A stretch of DNA of 64,000 nt from Dentipellis sp. KUC8613 (GCA_002286715.1 NSJX01000017.1:313654-377653); one strand, 5' to 3'; shown: positions 23,054 through 34,540, counted from the stretch's first letter. The notes: a model not told the origin generated them from the letters alone. A program made the numbers and translations.

Positions 23054-24497
23054 ATGACACTTAAACACCCTTCATGCGCACCCTTTGACTTCAGCCAGAG
23101 TTTCACGCTCTCGAGGAACGTCTTCGTTTCCCCCTCGTCCGGCATCTCCATGATGTCTTTCTCGAAGGACTCCAAGCATGACACCAAGACACTTCTCCGC
23201 ATACGCGAGCGACAGCTGGATGCCAAGTCGGCTGAACTTGATAATCTGCGGAAGTATACTCAATATCTCGAGTCCACAGTCCCTCGTGCCATGACTTCGG
23301 CGCCTCGTCGCTCTTGTTCCTCCAGCATTACGAAGGCCTCGAAGAAGTTCACCGATGTACGCCTTCTTGATCCCCAGGTTGACGTGCTGACCGCGATACC
23401 CATTCTAGGACTCTATCGAGCTCTGTGATTCAGATGCAGAAACGGATGCCGACGACATGCACACATTTCCCAGTGGCGCGTTCATGTCGAAGAGCAATAG
23501 CCGTTCCTATAACCAGTGGCCCGTCGCCGTAGTAAAAGTATATGGTGCACCACAACACTTATTTGTGTTATTCTGACGCTCTGTCTTCCAGCCGACGGAG
23601 TTGTACCGCATCCGCCCAATCCAACTGAATGCATTCGCTATTCCCTGCAACAAGATTCTGCACGACCTCTGGATCGGTCGCAGATGCATTGCAAGGCATT
23701 TCGGCGGCAACCGCCTCCGGGATCGGCCTGGAAGGACAAACGACAAAACGGTCTCCAACATGCTGTTCGTGGACACGAGGATCAATATCTTTGCGCCGCA
23801 AAAGGCCGGAGAACCAGGTTTCTTTTTGTATCCTTTCCCGCGAGATGAGACTTGGGCAAACGTTGAGCGTCTCATGGTCGGGAAAGGATATACGTCGGAG
23901 CATCGGTATCTCGGCGAATATAAGCTGGTGAACACAAAACCTAGGCAGCTCACTGCGGAAGAATGGGGCCTACTGCCCGAAGATGTGAGTGTTTTTATCT
24001 CATGATACCAGGACATGCAGATCTCACAATGTACGATATCTACATACGCCAGACGAGGACTCGATGGGTCCATCGCCTAGTTGAACAAAACAACAAATGC
24101 GCCCGGGCTCTGCATGCGCGCATCCGTTTGCGGAGCTTCGGCGGGTTAAGGACAGAGCCAACACGTAAGCAGATCAAGAGGTTGACTGAGAAAGACAAGT
24201 GGCGCGCTGGAAGGAGAGCGGTGCGGGCGGCCTTTGAGAGTGGCGAAGAAGTCAGTACTATTTCTCCGTTCTCTATTGATGGTCCATGGCTGACTGGCCA
24301 TCACCTTCCAGCGAATGTGGATCTGGGGCCTCGAATGCGTCGCGTTCGACTTCAAATTCCAGGACAAGTTAGCTCGTGCCATACGCGACGGTGCGAAACA
24401 AGATCAAGTCAGGAATAGGAATACGATGGGATCAAAGAGGAAGAGAGCAGTATACGAGGAAGCTGACTATGGCTCGGATTTCTATCGTGATGACTGA
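23054..24497 (+). CDS. Coiled-coil protein with a basidiomycete-specific domain (possibly DUF6697), 402 aa
   Basis: Exons 23054-23356, 23409-23537, 23592-23984, 24053-24250 and 24312-24497 are all phase 0, with introns of 49-68 nt. After a heptad-like segment (RIRERQLDAKSAELDNL, about residues 52-70) comes an acidic linker (DSDAETDADD). The conserved part starts PTELYRIRPIQ and includes RRCIARHFGGN, FVDTRINIFAPQ, GEPGFFLYPFPRD, HRYLGEYKLV and LTAEEWGLLPED. It closes with basic helices and RMWIWGLECVAFDFKFQ. The order of page-like motifs followed by EEW resembles, from memory, DUF6697; this label is tentative. The tail is basic (KRKR), possibly a nuclear signal. A second in-frame ATG at 23150 is an alternative start. 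A broken copy lies at 17585-18607. Confidence 0.6.
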
Positions 24498-24735
24498 GAA
24501 TGTGCGGCAGACATGCTAGCTTTTGCTGGCTACCTGGCAGTGATCCCGAGCTGAGATGTAAGATAGATCCTGGATTTCACGGTACAGCTGAACATAGTAG
24601 TCTCTTCGGTCTAGTGATGAGATCAAGAAAAAAGAGAACAGGTATATGAAATTCCTGGATGCAGTTTTTGTATCAACATCACAATATGAATCCACGCGTG
24701 CTACATCGAGAGATCGGAAGACAAGTCGATTGCCT

Positions 24736-25683
24736 CTATAGCAGCCCCCAATCGCCATCTAAGTACCATCCCTCGCTTTCGATCCCGAACTCTTCTTTGA
24801 AGCGTTGAATGTCTTTATCGACGCTAACTCGATCGATTGTCGCAGCTGTGTAATTGTCGTAGAAACCAAAGACATTACTCATCGGCGCCTTGAAGACCAC
24901 TCTCATCCGAATATGGGCACCATATCTCCGCACGACATGTCTCTTAACGCCTGCCGCAGTAATAGGGAAGTCAACTTCGAGTTGTGGGTCTGATTTTTGT
25001 CTAGACGGCCCGGCGTATGTCATATGCAGCAAATCATTGTCCTCTGCATATTTGAGGATATGCTTCTTTTCGAACGGTACTCCGTACCAAACGAGAGGGA
25101 GGTCATCCAGAGACTGAAAATCAACGTATACAGGGTCCAAAAATCAGGGGAGGGATCCTCGAGGCAGACATGAATGAAGAACCTCATCCTGAACATCATT
25201 CACGTACATAGAGGTCAAGTGGCTTCATGAAAACGATAGTAATTGACTCACTTCACGGCAACACTGTCGCACCCTCAATTTGGTCCCTGGCTCCGGCTTC
25301 CAATCAAGATCCATTAGCGCCTCTGTCTCTCTCGGATTTCTTCTCTCATCTCCATCGTCGGAGGTCTGGCTGTGCGATATCGGAATATGGTCGGGAAGAG
25401 TATCTGATGGGATAAGCGTGGGTGAAGAGGGTGCAAGAGTCGGTGGGGTTTCTGACACAGGTTCCTGAGAACAACAAATCAGTAGGGGTGTAGCGCACGA
25501 CATGAAACGAACCATGTTCGCTGTAAATGTTGTGACCGCGATGGAGTGATGGGAGGACACTGTGCTCGTCATCGCCACGTCGAGAGGCCTTTTATAAATT
25601 TCCTTCATCACGTACTTCGATCGCCGTGGCTTCCTGGTGTATCGCTCGACGATATCCGTAGCGAAGGCCTCAAGGAAAGTCAC
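24736..25683 (-). pseudogene. Diverged X-family paralogue with an in-frame TGA (X2)
   Basis: Minus-strand exons 25683-25513, 25463-25254 and 25191-24736 read as an X-family protein. A basic patch RKPRRSKY is followed by an acidic linker, then LPLVWYGVPF, and the end is WYLDGDWGLL. Just before FLDPVYVDF, where the intact paralogue has LPTFLD, the codon is TGA (25144-25146), which would cut off the whole conserved domain. There is no splice acceptor between that TGA and the domain. Either it is a pseudogene or an unrecognised intron skips the stop. The upstream part has no clear ATG in frame. Confidence 0.5.
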
Positions 25684-25830
25684 CGATGTACGCCGTTCCG
25701 ATCATCGGTCGACGCGGTGACTGTGACACCCCACTATAGGATGCAATTGACCTCTGCGATTCAGATGTGGATACGGATGATGACAACATACGCGCATTGC
25801 ACAGTGGTACGGCTCGTTGCCACGGTGCAC
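25640..25830 (+). pseudogene. Fragment of a D gene (D2)
   Basis: The stretch around a gtacgc donor (about 25688) and a ctatag acceptor (about 25738) parallels the first intron of the D gene at 23357-23408. It then reads DAIDLCDSDVDTDDDN, matching the acidic linker, and dissolves into stops after the SGT of the exon. Nothing of the conserved domain remains. Confidence 0.45.
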
Positions 25831-25879
25831 CACGATAGCTGTTCGTGTCGTCCTGACGAACGCCAGCGCGACTCACCGG

Positions 25880-26182
25880 TTTCAGGATTCGCCTGGGTAG
25901 TTGATGATATCGACAGCTGCGGACTGTGCTGAGACCCAAGTGTCGTAGAACTCGAATCAGTCATGACTGAATAAGTGCAATTGAAACGAGTAGGATGCTT
26001 TGAAACTTGAAGTCGTGAGCCTGGGCGGAACTGTTGTGCCGTGTTTGTACTAAGAACAGGCTTCGGCCGTGGCCGACGCTGCCGCCGGCGTGTTCGCGAC
26101 ACTCACCATTGGTACCGTGACTGGCTCTGGCATCGACGAGGTAGGTCGCCGTGTTGTGCACTCGTTTCTTCGCACTCACCAT
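25880..26182 (-). pseudogene. 5' fragment of an X-family gene (X3)
   Basis: A minus-strand exon reading SISSTTQANPET ends at a gtgagt donor and matches SSMSSTTQTESET of the intact X gene. Upstream, an intron about 70 nt long is nearly the same sequence as the intron after the X0 first exon at 17207 (shared cgaacacgccg...gcagcgtcggcca). Downstream X exons are replaced by the D fragment on the other strand. Confidence 0.45.
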
Positions 26183-26237
26183 TTACTCTCGTATCCTCAC
26201 GATGTTCTCGTGGTGTAGCTTTGTCTGAAACGTCACC

Positions 26238-26848
26238 ATGGCGTTGATGGGCAGCCCGGATATCCACGCGCACGGATTGGTCGACGGCGGCGAGAGTCTG
26301 GCTGAAGGTCTCGAGGCGCTCGAGGCGTACAAGAAGAAGGATCCGGCGAAAGGTGCGTTCCGGGGCTGCTATATTTTGAGAGTGTTGCTGAAACAAGAAT
26401 GGGAACCGCGGATAGTCGTCGTGCGGTTCAAGGCGGTCGGGAATGCACCAATCATGAAGCAGAACTTCTTCAAGGTGACGGTGTCCAATCGTTTCCAGGC
26501 GGTGATTCAGTTTCTGCGCAAGGAGCTGGGATGGAAGGCGGGAGAGCCGCTGGTGCGTCTGTACATTCCTGGGTCCGCGAACCGTGCACTGATAGGCGTG
26601 CAGTTCACGTACATCAATTTGGCGTTCTCACCCGCTCCTGATGACACTGTCGCAAACCTTTATCGAGTATGTCACTGTGTTGACCCTGAGAGGATATGGA
26701 AGGACGCTGATAGTCCGATCATGCAGTCATTTGCGACGGAGGGTCATCTCATTGTAAACTATAGGTGCGCCACTATAACCACATTTACGCGTCGCCTTGT
26801 TCTAACGAAGGTTTAATCTCTGCTAGCACGACAGCAGCATGGGGTTAG
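26238..26848 (+). CDS. ATG12: Ubiquitin-like autophagy protein Atg12, 124 aa
   Basis: Exons 26238-26352, 26416-26552, 26604-26666, 26727-26764 and 26827-26848 join in phase. The product has [68 protein letters not shown] and ends STTAAWG. These are the hallmark strands of Atg12, including the NxAFSPxPD loop, and the C-terminal Trp-Gly is the exposed glycine that is activated by Atg7 and Atg10 and joined to Atg5. The Atg12-Atg5 conjugate promotes Atg8 lipidation in autophagosome formation. Length is short but normal for fungi lacking a long N-terminal extension. The first intron was placed so that Lys-Val-Val-Val-Arg, conserved in the family, is restored; reading through gives a non-family insert. 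It converges on ATG27. Confidence 0.92.
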
Positions 26849-27012
26849 TATGTATCGCAGCACTATCCATCTCCAGAGTGCAGAGCCTCGCGTCCAACGT
26901 TCATGATCTATGATATATCCAGATAGGTACAGAAAGCCTACGAGTACATACAGGGGAACTAATCTACAGTCAATCTCCATTTCCATCCGCCAATGTCGTG
27001 CCAGCATCGTCC

Positions 27013-28476
27013 TCACAGCCCGCGCAGCGCGGTGCCGTAGTTTGCCACTGCAGGGCTCTTCGGGCTCGGCTTGAGCGGGATCTGTTCGTCCCAGCCCTCG
27101 ATGTCGTCGCTCCCCCTCGCGTTCACCATCTCGTCCTCCTCGTCAAAGTCTGCGAGTGCGAGGTCCTCTTGCGCCCAGCGCAGCAGCTTGTTCTCACCGA
27201 CCGCGCTGCTGAAGCGCGAGCGCCGGATGCGCCGGATGACAGGCGCCATGCGTCTCCGGAGTGGCGGGGGCGGGTGTATGAAGGTGTATCCGAGCCCGAA
27301 TAGGACCGCGCTGGGGGTTGTACCTCAGCATCTATTATCGAAAATGCCGGGGTTGCACTTACGCTGTGCAGAGCAGGATCGTGGTGAGTGAGTGCTTCGA
27401 GGTCCAGTATCGCTCGGGCGGGGTCTCGATCAGCTCGTCGTTGGGCGGGGCGTCCGCTGGGGGCGCGTCTGGTGCCGAGTCTGCGCTGTGCGCGTGTGCA
27501 CAGGCGTGTTTTGTGAACCAGGTGAAAACGTGCGTGCCATTCCAGTTCCATAGATGCGCTGGCTTCGTTGGCTGTGTTCATAGGATTTCGTGAGCTTCAC
27601 TCCTCCCTAGGCATCCCAAGATCCAAATCCACAACACGGAATGCTGGCTCTGAACCGAGCAAGAATCCTGTGCACATTGAACGAGAACAAAGACTCACTT
27701 CTTCCAATTTATGGTTGCATCCAAACACCAACAATGCGCTTTGCGGCTTGTCGACGTAGTTGCCGCCTGTCATCCGAATTTGCAGGTACGCTGTAGAGCA
27801 GAGAGATAAGCTTCCAGACGCAATCTGCAGTTGTTGCAGGTACACACGATGTGTCTTGCCATCAGACTGTCTCATCGTGGCTGTCACGCTCATTCCGGAC
27901 CCGCTACTGCTGCTGCTTCCTTCGGGGGCGGACAGGCTGCCGACTACGGGCACGACCTGCACAATCCGTGGATCCTCGTCTTCGTGGTTTGGCCGCCGAT
28001 TGATACCTGCATGCAAGTGATACGTACGGACAGACAGCGATAAGAACCATGCCAGACAGCAGAAATCCAGAGCATACGGCAACGCACTTGTCATGCAGAC
28101 CCATGTGCCGTCAGGGCACTGTCAGACCCCACCGATCCAGCAGTGTGAATACGCCATGTATCCATTACGGTATACAGATTGTACGGACCTGCTCGTGGGC
28201 TGGCAGCTTCTCGTTCTTCGGGAGCGGGCCGTCCAGATTCAGCTTGTACACCGTCTTCGTCACCGTCGGCGGCGTCTGCGTATCGAACACGATCGTCTGC
28301 TGCAGGGTATCCTGCTGCTCAAACAGCGGACAGAGATTAAACTTGTAATCTCCGATCGCAAATTGGCAGTCCCGCACGAGCGACTTGAGCGCCCTGCCCG
28401 TACCGGTGCCGGCTGCTGCGGTCGACGCTGACATGACGAGCCCTACGGCGAGGAGGATGCTGGAGAGCGCATGCAT
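27013..28476 (-). CDS. ATG27: Atg27-like type I membrane protein, 377 aa
   Basis: Exons 28476-28189, 28118-28088, 28006-27699, 27571-27363 and 27310-27013 join in phase. A signal peptide (LSSILLAVGLVMSAS) is followed by CQFAIGDYKFNLCPLF, KTVYKLNLDGPL, CPDGTWVCMTSINRRPNH and RIVQVVPVVG, the MRH-like lumenal domain of Atg27. Later come KPQSALLVFGC and VFTWFTKHACA. A single membrane helix (LTTILLCTAAVLFGLGYTF) precedes a basic and acidic cytosolic tail ending NYGTALRGL. Atg27 cycles between vacuole, Golgi and Atg9 vesicles and is needed for normal autophagy in yeast. The tail lacks an obvious YSAF-type sorting motif but has a terminal tyrosine. Start chosen at the ATG opening the signal peptide. 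Its 3' end lies 164 nt from that of ATG12. Confidence 0.82.
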
Positions 28477-29161
28477 GATGGCGGTCTGCGCCAAGCGATG
28501 CCCGCTGTATTTTCGTCATGCTGGGAGATAGTCACGATATGGGCCGTGGGCTCCTTCTCCGAGGGCTGCCGTGGGGCCAGCCTACACGTGCCTTCCCTTG
28601 TAAGGCAAAGAGACCCTGCCGTGCCTTGGCTCGTCGTCGCATTGTCGGGCGGACGGGGGCTGCGAAGCGCCGTCAGCTGGTCTGCGATCTGCGATGCGAT
28701 ACGCTGCCTATTTTCCGTCCGTGGGGCGTGGAGGTGTTACCACGTCGAGTCATTATGGCCTCCCGCCGTTCCGCGGATCGTCTGAGGCTTGATGAGGGTG
28801 CTGAGTGATTTCAGCGCTTGGACGGTCTATAGTTAATACGTCGTCGGTTGTGCTCTGAGGTTGATTGCAGATCTTACTACGTTGAGTTCGGAAATTAGGG
28901 CGTCCAGCGGGGGTTGGGTTGAGTCAAACGCACAAGTCGTTGTGGCCGTTGGAATGAAATGGATCTTCGATTCCTGATGCACCTGAGCTTCATTTTGTAC
29001 TACCTAGGATCGTAACAAACGACATGGGTACAAGGAATCACTCCAGGACGAGTCTGGGTATCGAATCAGGAGCCCTACATATTTCTCTATTTTAGCAGAC
29101 CGAACGCACAGAGCGATTCCGAAAAGTCCCTTCCAGCAAAGCCAGCGTCCATAGCCCGAAT
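28477..29161. other. Intergenic between ATG27 and the S10 homologue
   Basis: No supported gene. It would contain the ATG27 promoter and the 3' end region of the S10 gene. Confidence 0.5.
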
Positions 29162-32100
29162 CTAGGCAAGCACCGCAGACACCCATACCGTCAGGGCCGC
29201 AAGTACGGCAGCGCTCATACTCGCGAGGAGACTGTTCACAGTAGCAGGCGCGGCGTTCGCAGCGTCTTTGGTGCCGGATAAGTTGGGCACGGTGCCGAGG
29301 AAGCTCTGCCACGCTGCAACAGTTGCACTCGGTGCTGCGAACGTCGATTGCGTCGATGAAGCTCCGAGGAAGATCTCCGTGGCGATGCGGGGCACGTCGT
29401 CTGCGATGGACGGGTCTTCGCCGCCGAGGACAACGGTGTTGCTCTTCGAATCGGTCGTGATGGATCCCGTCTCGTTCGCGTTGACGATGAAGTCACGGAA
29501 GAAGACGTATGCCTACGGTTGAGCGAAGTTAGCATGGTGGTGAGTTTTGGTAGTGGACATGACGCACCGCGCCGGGGTTGAAGTGCGGGATGAGGTGGCC
29601 GACGCCGTCGAAGAGTCCGTAGGTAATCCCGCGTTCCGTGTGCACTATGCCGGCGACGTTGCCGTCGTCGTCTGCCCATGGGGTTGACGGCTTGCGGGTG
29701 AAACCTCGCGTGCCTCCGAAGGTCGCATTCTGCACATTCCATTGATTAGCGGATTCTTTTACTTGATTGATGAACCGACACAAACTTGGATGAGTACTGG
29801 AGAAGGGTGTGAGAAGAGACATTGGAACTTCTGAAGATAGAAGACTCACTTTCCAGACCACGATGGTTCGCGATGGCGTTGTTCGCGCCTGTGAACAGGA
29901 TAAACTCTATATTGCGAGCATTTGCGGTGGACACGAGATCGTTGAAGAATGTGACCGGTCTTTATGCGCATAGTTAGTTTCTCCTACAGCGGAGAAGAGG
30001 TCTCGCGTACTCAGCACCTACATTATAGTAAGCAATGTGGTATAGAGGACAGCTGGAGGCACTTACTAGGATCACCGAAGACATTGGCGGAGGAGGCTAC
30101 AAGAGTCGTAAGTCGGGATCATGAAACACATCTCGTGTTACGCTACATGATAGACTCACAGAAGTTAGTAGTGGATCCGAATGGGTATGCAGCCACGGAA
30201 GTCCAGTTTTTGCTGGTGGGAGCATGCAGAGCACCGCGTACTTGGTCGGCTGGAGGAATGATTTCTTTAGTCATGGTGAAGCTGGCAAACGAGTAGGTAA
30301 AGGGGGCCTACAATTGAAATATGGGCCGGCATCCAGCGAAGCCTGAGGGTTGACAAGGTCAGGAACGTTCCACGGCTGTATCGAACGATCGTTAGTTGGC
30401 AGCAATGATCGAAGAGAGTCCGCATACGTTGAAATTGCCGGGCGCTTTCGAAGACAATCCATGATCAGTTTGACATTTAGCCTGATTTTTGAAGAACTCA
30501 CCCCAAGGGAACGAATTGTTCGCAGCGAAATCAATCATCTCGTCGAACAGCGCACACTGGTAGAAAGGATCGAGGCTACCGCTCAATGAGCTTTGGCGCC
30601 CGACGAGCCTCGACCGGCTACGGTCAGGGGAGGGTGGCGTGCCCCTTCGGTCGAGCACACCGACAGCTTTTGCTTCCTTTGGTACGGTTGTCCAGAAGGA
30701 CGATTTGCGAGGTGTGGCCTGGATGGGTTGAAGTGGAATCTCTTGCGGGTAGGTCAGGTTTACGTCGAGCCCGCATGCTTGTTGTCTAAGCGAAGCGTAT
30801 AGTTGGTAAGCGTGCCCAAATATATTGGAGGCGAGAACTGGAGAGGACGTACTGCGTGCGGAAGGATTGGAAGACTTCCGTGTTGAATTTGATCAACTGA
30901 GGGAAGGACTCGAGGATGCTGATCTATGAAAGATAAATGTATCAAGTTCCCGCAGCGGTGTCATTGCTCATGGAAGAAAGACACTGACTGTTGCCAGATT
31001 GGGGACGATTGAGAATCCGCCCATGAGACCATTTCCGATAACAATCTTCTGCAAGTTGACGGGCGGAGACGATGATGAGAGGAGAGCTTGCGCGATGTAC
31101 GGCTAGCCAGTGGGTTTAATTCAGGACTTGATTTTTTTGAGCATCAAGGGAGATACTTACGATGAAGATACCCGCATAATCTTCTCCTGCGAGGATAAGA
31201 GGGCGATCTCCCAAGCTGGGGAACACTTTCACAAGGTTTGTGAGAAACCCGAGCTTTGAGACGGTCAATGATTACTTGTGGACTCGTCATGGAAATCAGC
31301 TTACGAAGTCAGCCGATACATCATCTTCGTTCTTAGCTATAGCATCATCAATTTAGTTGGGGACAGCCGACTCATATGGGAAATATAACGCACCGTAGCC
31401 GTCAGAGTCGACTGTCGAGAACCCACTGCCGACTGGGAGTATAGTTAGTCATTGCTTTCGTCAATGGTCGGCTGCAAAGCCTACCTGGCTGGTCGATCCA
31501 GAAAATGTCAAGCAGGTTACTCCAACTCATACTGTTCTGAGTGATGCTGAAGTCGTTATGCAGCAGCATAGGTCCGTTCTGAAGAACGTATGAGTCCACG
31601 AAAGCAATGAGTCCACGAAAGCAGGCACAAGCATTCGAAAGCGCGTACTCCAGTCATGGCTGTGAATAGACTTGACGAACCGGGCCTTGAAGGTATGTCA
31701 GCACAGTTTCCTTCACATTATAGAAGAGCGTTTCGTACCCTCCGCCTCCACCAAGCCAAATCATCCATGGCGAGAGCTGTTGCTGCGCCGCTGGGACAGT
31801 CAGTGATCCCATGGTTGTTTCGAAACCCCAGAAGAACAGAGTATTGTTGGGGTGATTAGCCCGCCCAACCGGGAGGTTACCGGCGAAGTTGCGAGAGAGA
31901 GGGAAGGAGATGTTCGGGAACCCCTGCTTGACTTGGAAATCTGTGGCAGCGCTCTGCATTTAGCAACCGTATGTGCATAAAAGCCCGGGGTGCTCACAGT
32001 CTTGCCAGTCGGGACTAAAATCATTTTCGAAGGGGATGTCGCTATAGTTTTGTGGGAAGCTGTTAGGCAGCTTGCCGGGGATAGTCGGCGGAGGCGCGAC

Positions 32101-32379
32101 TGGCGAGGGCAAACCGGTGCTCGATGCATTGGCGGATACTGGCGCAGTAGAGGAAACATTAGCGCTGGGGGAGATGCTTGCAGAGCTTGAAGGCGGCGGA
32201 GAGCTCAAGGGTGGAGAGGAGCTCGAATGTGTGGAGTTCGAAGTGCTGGAAGTTGGCTCTGCACTGGACGACGAGTTTGATGGCTTGTCCGCGGCGGAGA
32301 CAGCTTGTAGGAGAGACAAGAGGAGAAGGGCAAAGGAAGGGACAGCTCCAAGGGTGAAGCCTTTCATGCCGAAGACCAT
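29162..32379 (-). CDS. Secreted S10 carboxypeptidase homologue lacking catalytic residues
   Basis: About fifteen exons join in phase, the first 32379-31998, the last ending at 29162. A signal peptide (FALLLLSLLQAVSA) leads into a Ser/Thr/Pro stem, then SRNFAGNLPVGR, LFFWGFE, GGPGSSS (across a junction), DIFWIDQPVGSGFS, IVIGNGLMGG, DPFYQCALFDEM and GVGHLIPHFNP. This is the serine carboxypeptidase (S10) fold. The nucleophile motif GESYAG reads GEDYAG (Asp codon 31179-31181), and the catalytic-Asp region reads FTGANNAIANHRG with neither Asp of the usual GDxD. The His of GHLIP (29595-29597) is kept. The protein ends in a hydrophobic segment after small residues, suggesting a GPI anchor or membrane tail. 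It should be secreted and not peptidase-active by the usual mechanism. Some small exons (one of 7 nt) are inferred and may be wrong. Confidence 0.82.
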
Positions 32380-32966
32380 AATTTAGACAGAGAAAAGGAC
32401 GACCTGTGTGGGCCGAGACGGAAACGACAACCGTCGAGTTGCACCCTTTATGCGTCCAATGGACGGCAATATGCAGGAGAAGAGCGGGGAAATCGTCTTG
32501 GCAGGCTCTCTAACGGCGCGCACGAGCGGGCGTACCTTCTCCTCAGGGCCATTGTGTGCTTCCAAGTCGGAGCGACACCCTCACTCGGCATCGTAGGGAC
32601 GGGATGTGGGAAGTTTGAGGCGAACGTGAATCTATCAATAATGCCACGCGTAGGGCACGATGATCAATAAATGGATTCGAAGACTTCGCGGATTTGGTGC
32701 GGAAGGGTGGCGTCTCATGGGGCGGACAGAAACAATCCGCGGTGAGGCAGACGTCGAGGACGAGGGTATCGCCGCCTGCGGCTTCGTGGAGGAGTCTTAC
32801 AGCCGCTGAGCCTAATAAAGCCCACCACTGAGAACGAAGTACCTGAGCTTCTGCATTTAGTCTCTCACCGGATGTCATAAAGAAGAACGACGACGAGGGC
32901 GATCAAGATTTCCGCGCAGACTTCAACAGGGACCTGAACTGAAGCAGGCAGGGATTCACTCGGCGA

Positions 32967-33463
32967 TGTCGGAGCCTTCAGGAGCATGCCGATGGATCCG
33001 CTGATGATCAATGAAGGTACATGTGGGCTGAGCACTTAGAGAGCTCGAGTACTCACGGAAGAGACAAGCGTGGTGAACAGCATTGCCATAAGAGGTAACC
33101 CTGATATACTGACAGAAAACGGGCAGCCTATGAATGTCGTTGTTTCTTCATTGCCCAGTCTTTCATGTTCGGCTCGAGGAGAAGATGTAAAATAAGACGA
33201 GTCCAGACGCAACTCGAAGCGCGGAGGACACACCTGAATTGATGATCCAGGCTTCTCGCTCACAAAAGCTCGCGCTACAGACACGGATTTTGTAAGGGAA
33301 GTCACAGCTCCTTTCAACTATGGGTATAGATAGTGTCAGAATACAATAGGTGAAGTGTCTGAAGACTATTCATACCTTTGTTTACGACCTGTACATTCCC
33401 CGATGACGATGTATTCGCCGAGAAATTCCAATGAGCCGGAGGTTCGTGAAGACAACCGGTCAT
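32967..33463 (-). CDS. Possible small multi-exon membrane protein, tentative
   Basis: Exon 33463-33376 starts MTGCLHEPPAHWNF and joins 33317-33234 (VERSCDFPYKIRV) in phase across a gtatga...tag intron. A third exon near 33134-33062 reads TFIGCPFSVSISGLPLMAMLF, a possible membrane segment, ending at a gtgagt donor. After the next acceptor two frames compete. One stops at 32967; the other reads SLPASVQVPVEVCAEILIALVVVLLYDI, clearly hydrophobic, to a stop near 32876. I cannot settle the junctions and recognise no family. Confidence 0.3.
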
Positions 33464-34089
33464 GAGTCCGTGAGTTATAAGTGAGGAAGCGGCGATTGAG
33501 AGAGAAGTCGAAGTTGTTCAAGTGCCTTATAGGATCCGCTACTTCCTGCTTTCATTATGCGGCGGTCGACTAGAATAAATGCACTTGCCGCGTGCGCCGA
33601 GGTCACATACAAATTTCCAGGAAAGGAGAGCGGAGACTCACAAGTCTATGTGCTATTGAAAGTCAAGGAACCGAGGGCATCGCCAGCGTTCGTGCAGCAT
33701 AGACGTACGCAGATCGGGGCGAAGCGAACTGATCACGCGCCGATTTCAAGCGCGCTGTCGATCGTAGCGGTGCAAGTTGCACTGCAAGCACCAGTTCCCA
33801 TTCTCTTACTACATATGACGAACTTCGAAATCCTAACTTCAAAAGAGCCCAAATTCTTATGAAGGAACTGGCAGCTCCTTCCGATGCGGGCCCGGCCCTC
33901 GGCCATCGCTGTGCTCAGGCACTCGGTTTGGGCCCGCATTGAAGATTCACGAATTTATCAGCATTCTCAAAGCGTGCAATGAGGAGTCGATGCTAACGAC
34001 TATTTTCTGTTAAGATCTATGAAAGAGACCTACACGTCCTCCACATTTGGCATCCGTCCAGTACACCTATCTAATACCCGCTCGCTGAC
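33464..34089. other. Intergenic, nothing supported
   Basis: One 101-codon frame (33557-33862) exists but has no recognisable domain and no supporting splice or promoter context. Confidence 0.4.
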
Positions 34090-34540
34090 ACTCCCCACAG
34101 AACTTCATCCAGAAAGACCACGTCACAAAACTTGAAGTGATCGTCTTAGACATGCCCCTATCCACGCCCCCTCGACGGGGAGCCCACCAGTTACAGCTGC
34201 AGCCCGGTGGCGCCGCTTCTCTTTGAGCTTATGCTGCCCCGCGCCCCGCCAGACCGCTCCGTGATGGAGTCCTTCCAGCTTGTCACTGTGCTCCTCGCGC
34301 ACCTCGCCCGGCACGACCCCGCATGTGGGCCGCTCGGCCGCCGCATCCTCTTCCCACCGCTGACGCCCACGCGTCGTCGGACCGTGCGCAGGCGGAGTTC
34401 ATCGTGCCTGCAGGCGGCGCGCTTCTTAGCGACTGGGGAGAGGGGAGGGGAGGAGGGGAAACGAAGGAGAAAGAAGAGGCACAGACCCCAGCTGCCGTAG
34501 CTGGGGACGAAACGCCTTGTATCGCATGCCGACCTTGACA
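34090..34540 (+). pseudogene. Decayed gene fragment of unknown family
   Basis: After a ccacag acceptor at about 34100 the plus strand reads NFIQKDHVTKLEVIVLD. A second frame then reads DRSVMESFQLVTVLLAHLARHDPACGP and a third ADAHASSDRAQAEFIVPAG. Each piece looks protein-like, yet they lie in different frames with no splice sites between them, as expected for a gene broken by small indels. I do not recognise the family. Confidence 0.35.

Noticed and set aside
22951..23226. Minus-strand frame of 91 codons opposite the first exon of the D gene
   Set aside because: The plus strand gives a heptad-like coiled coil that splices in phase to the rest of D; the minus frame leads nowhere.
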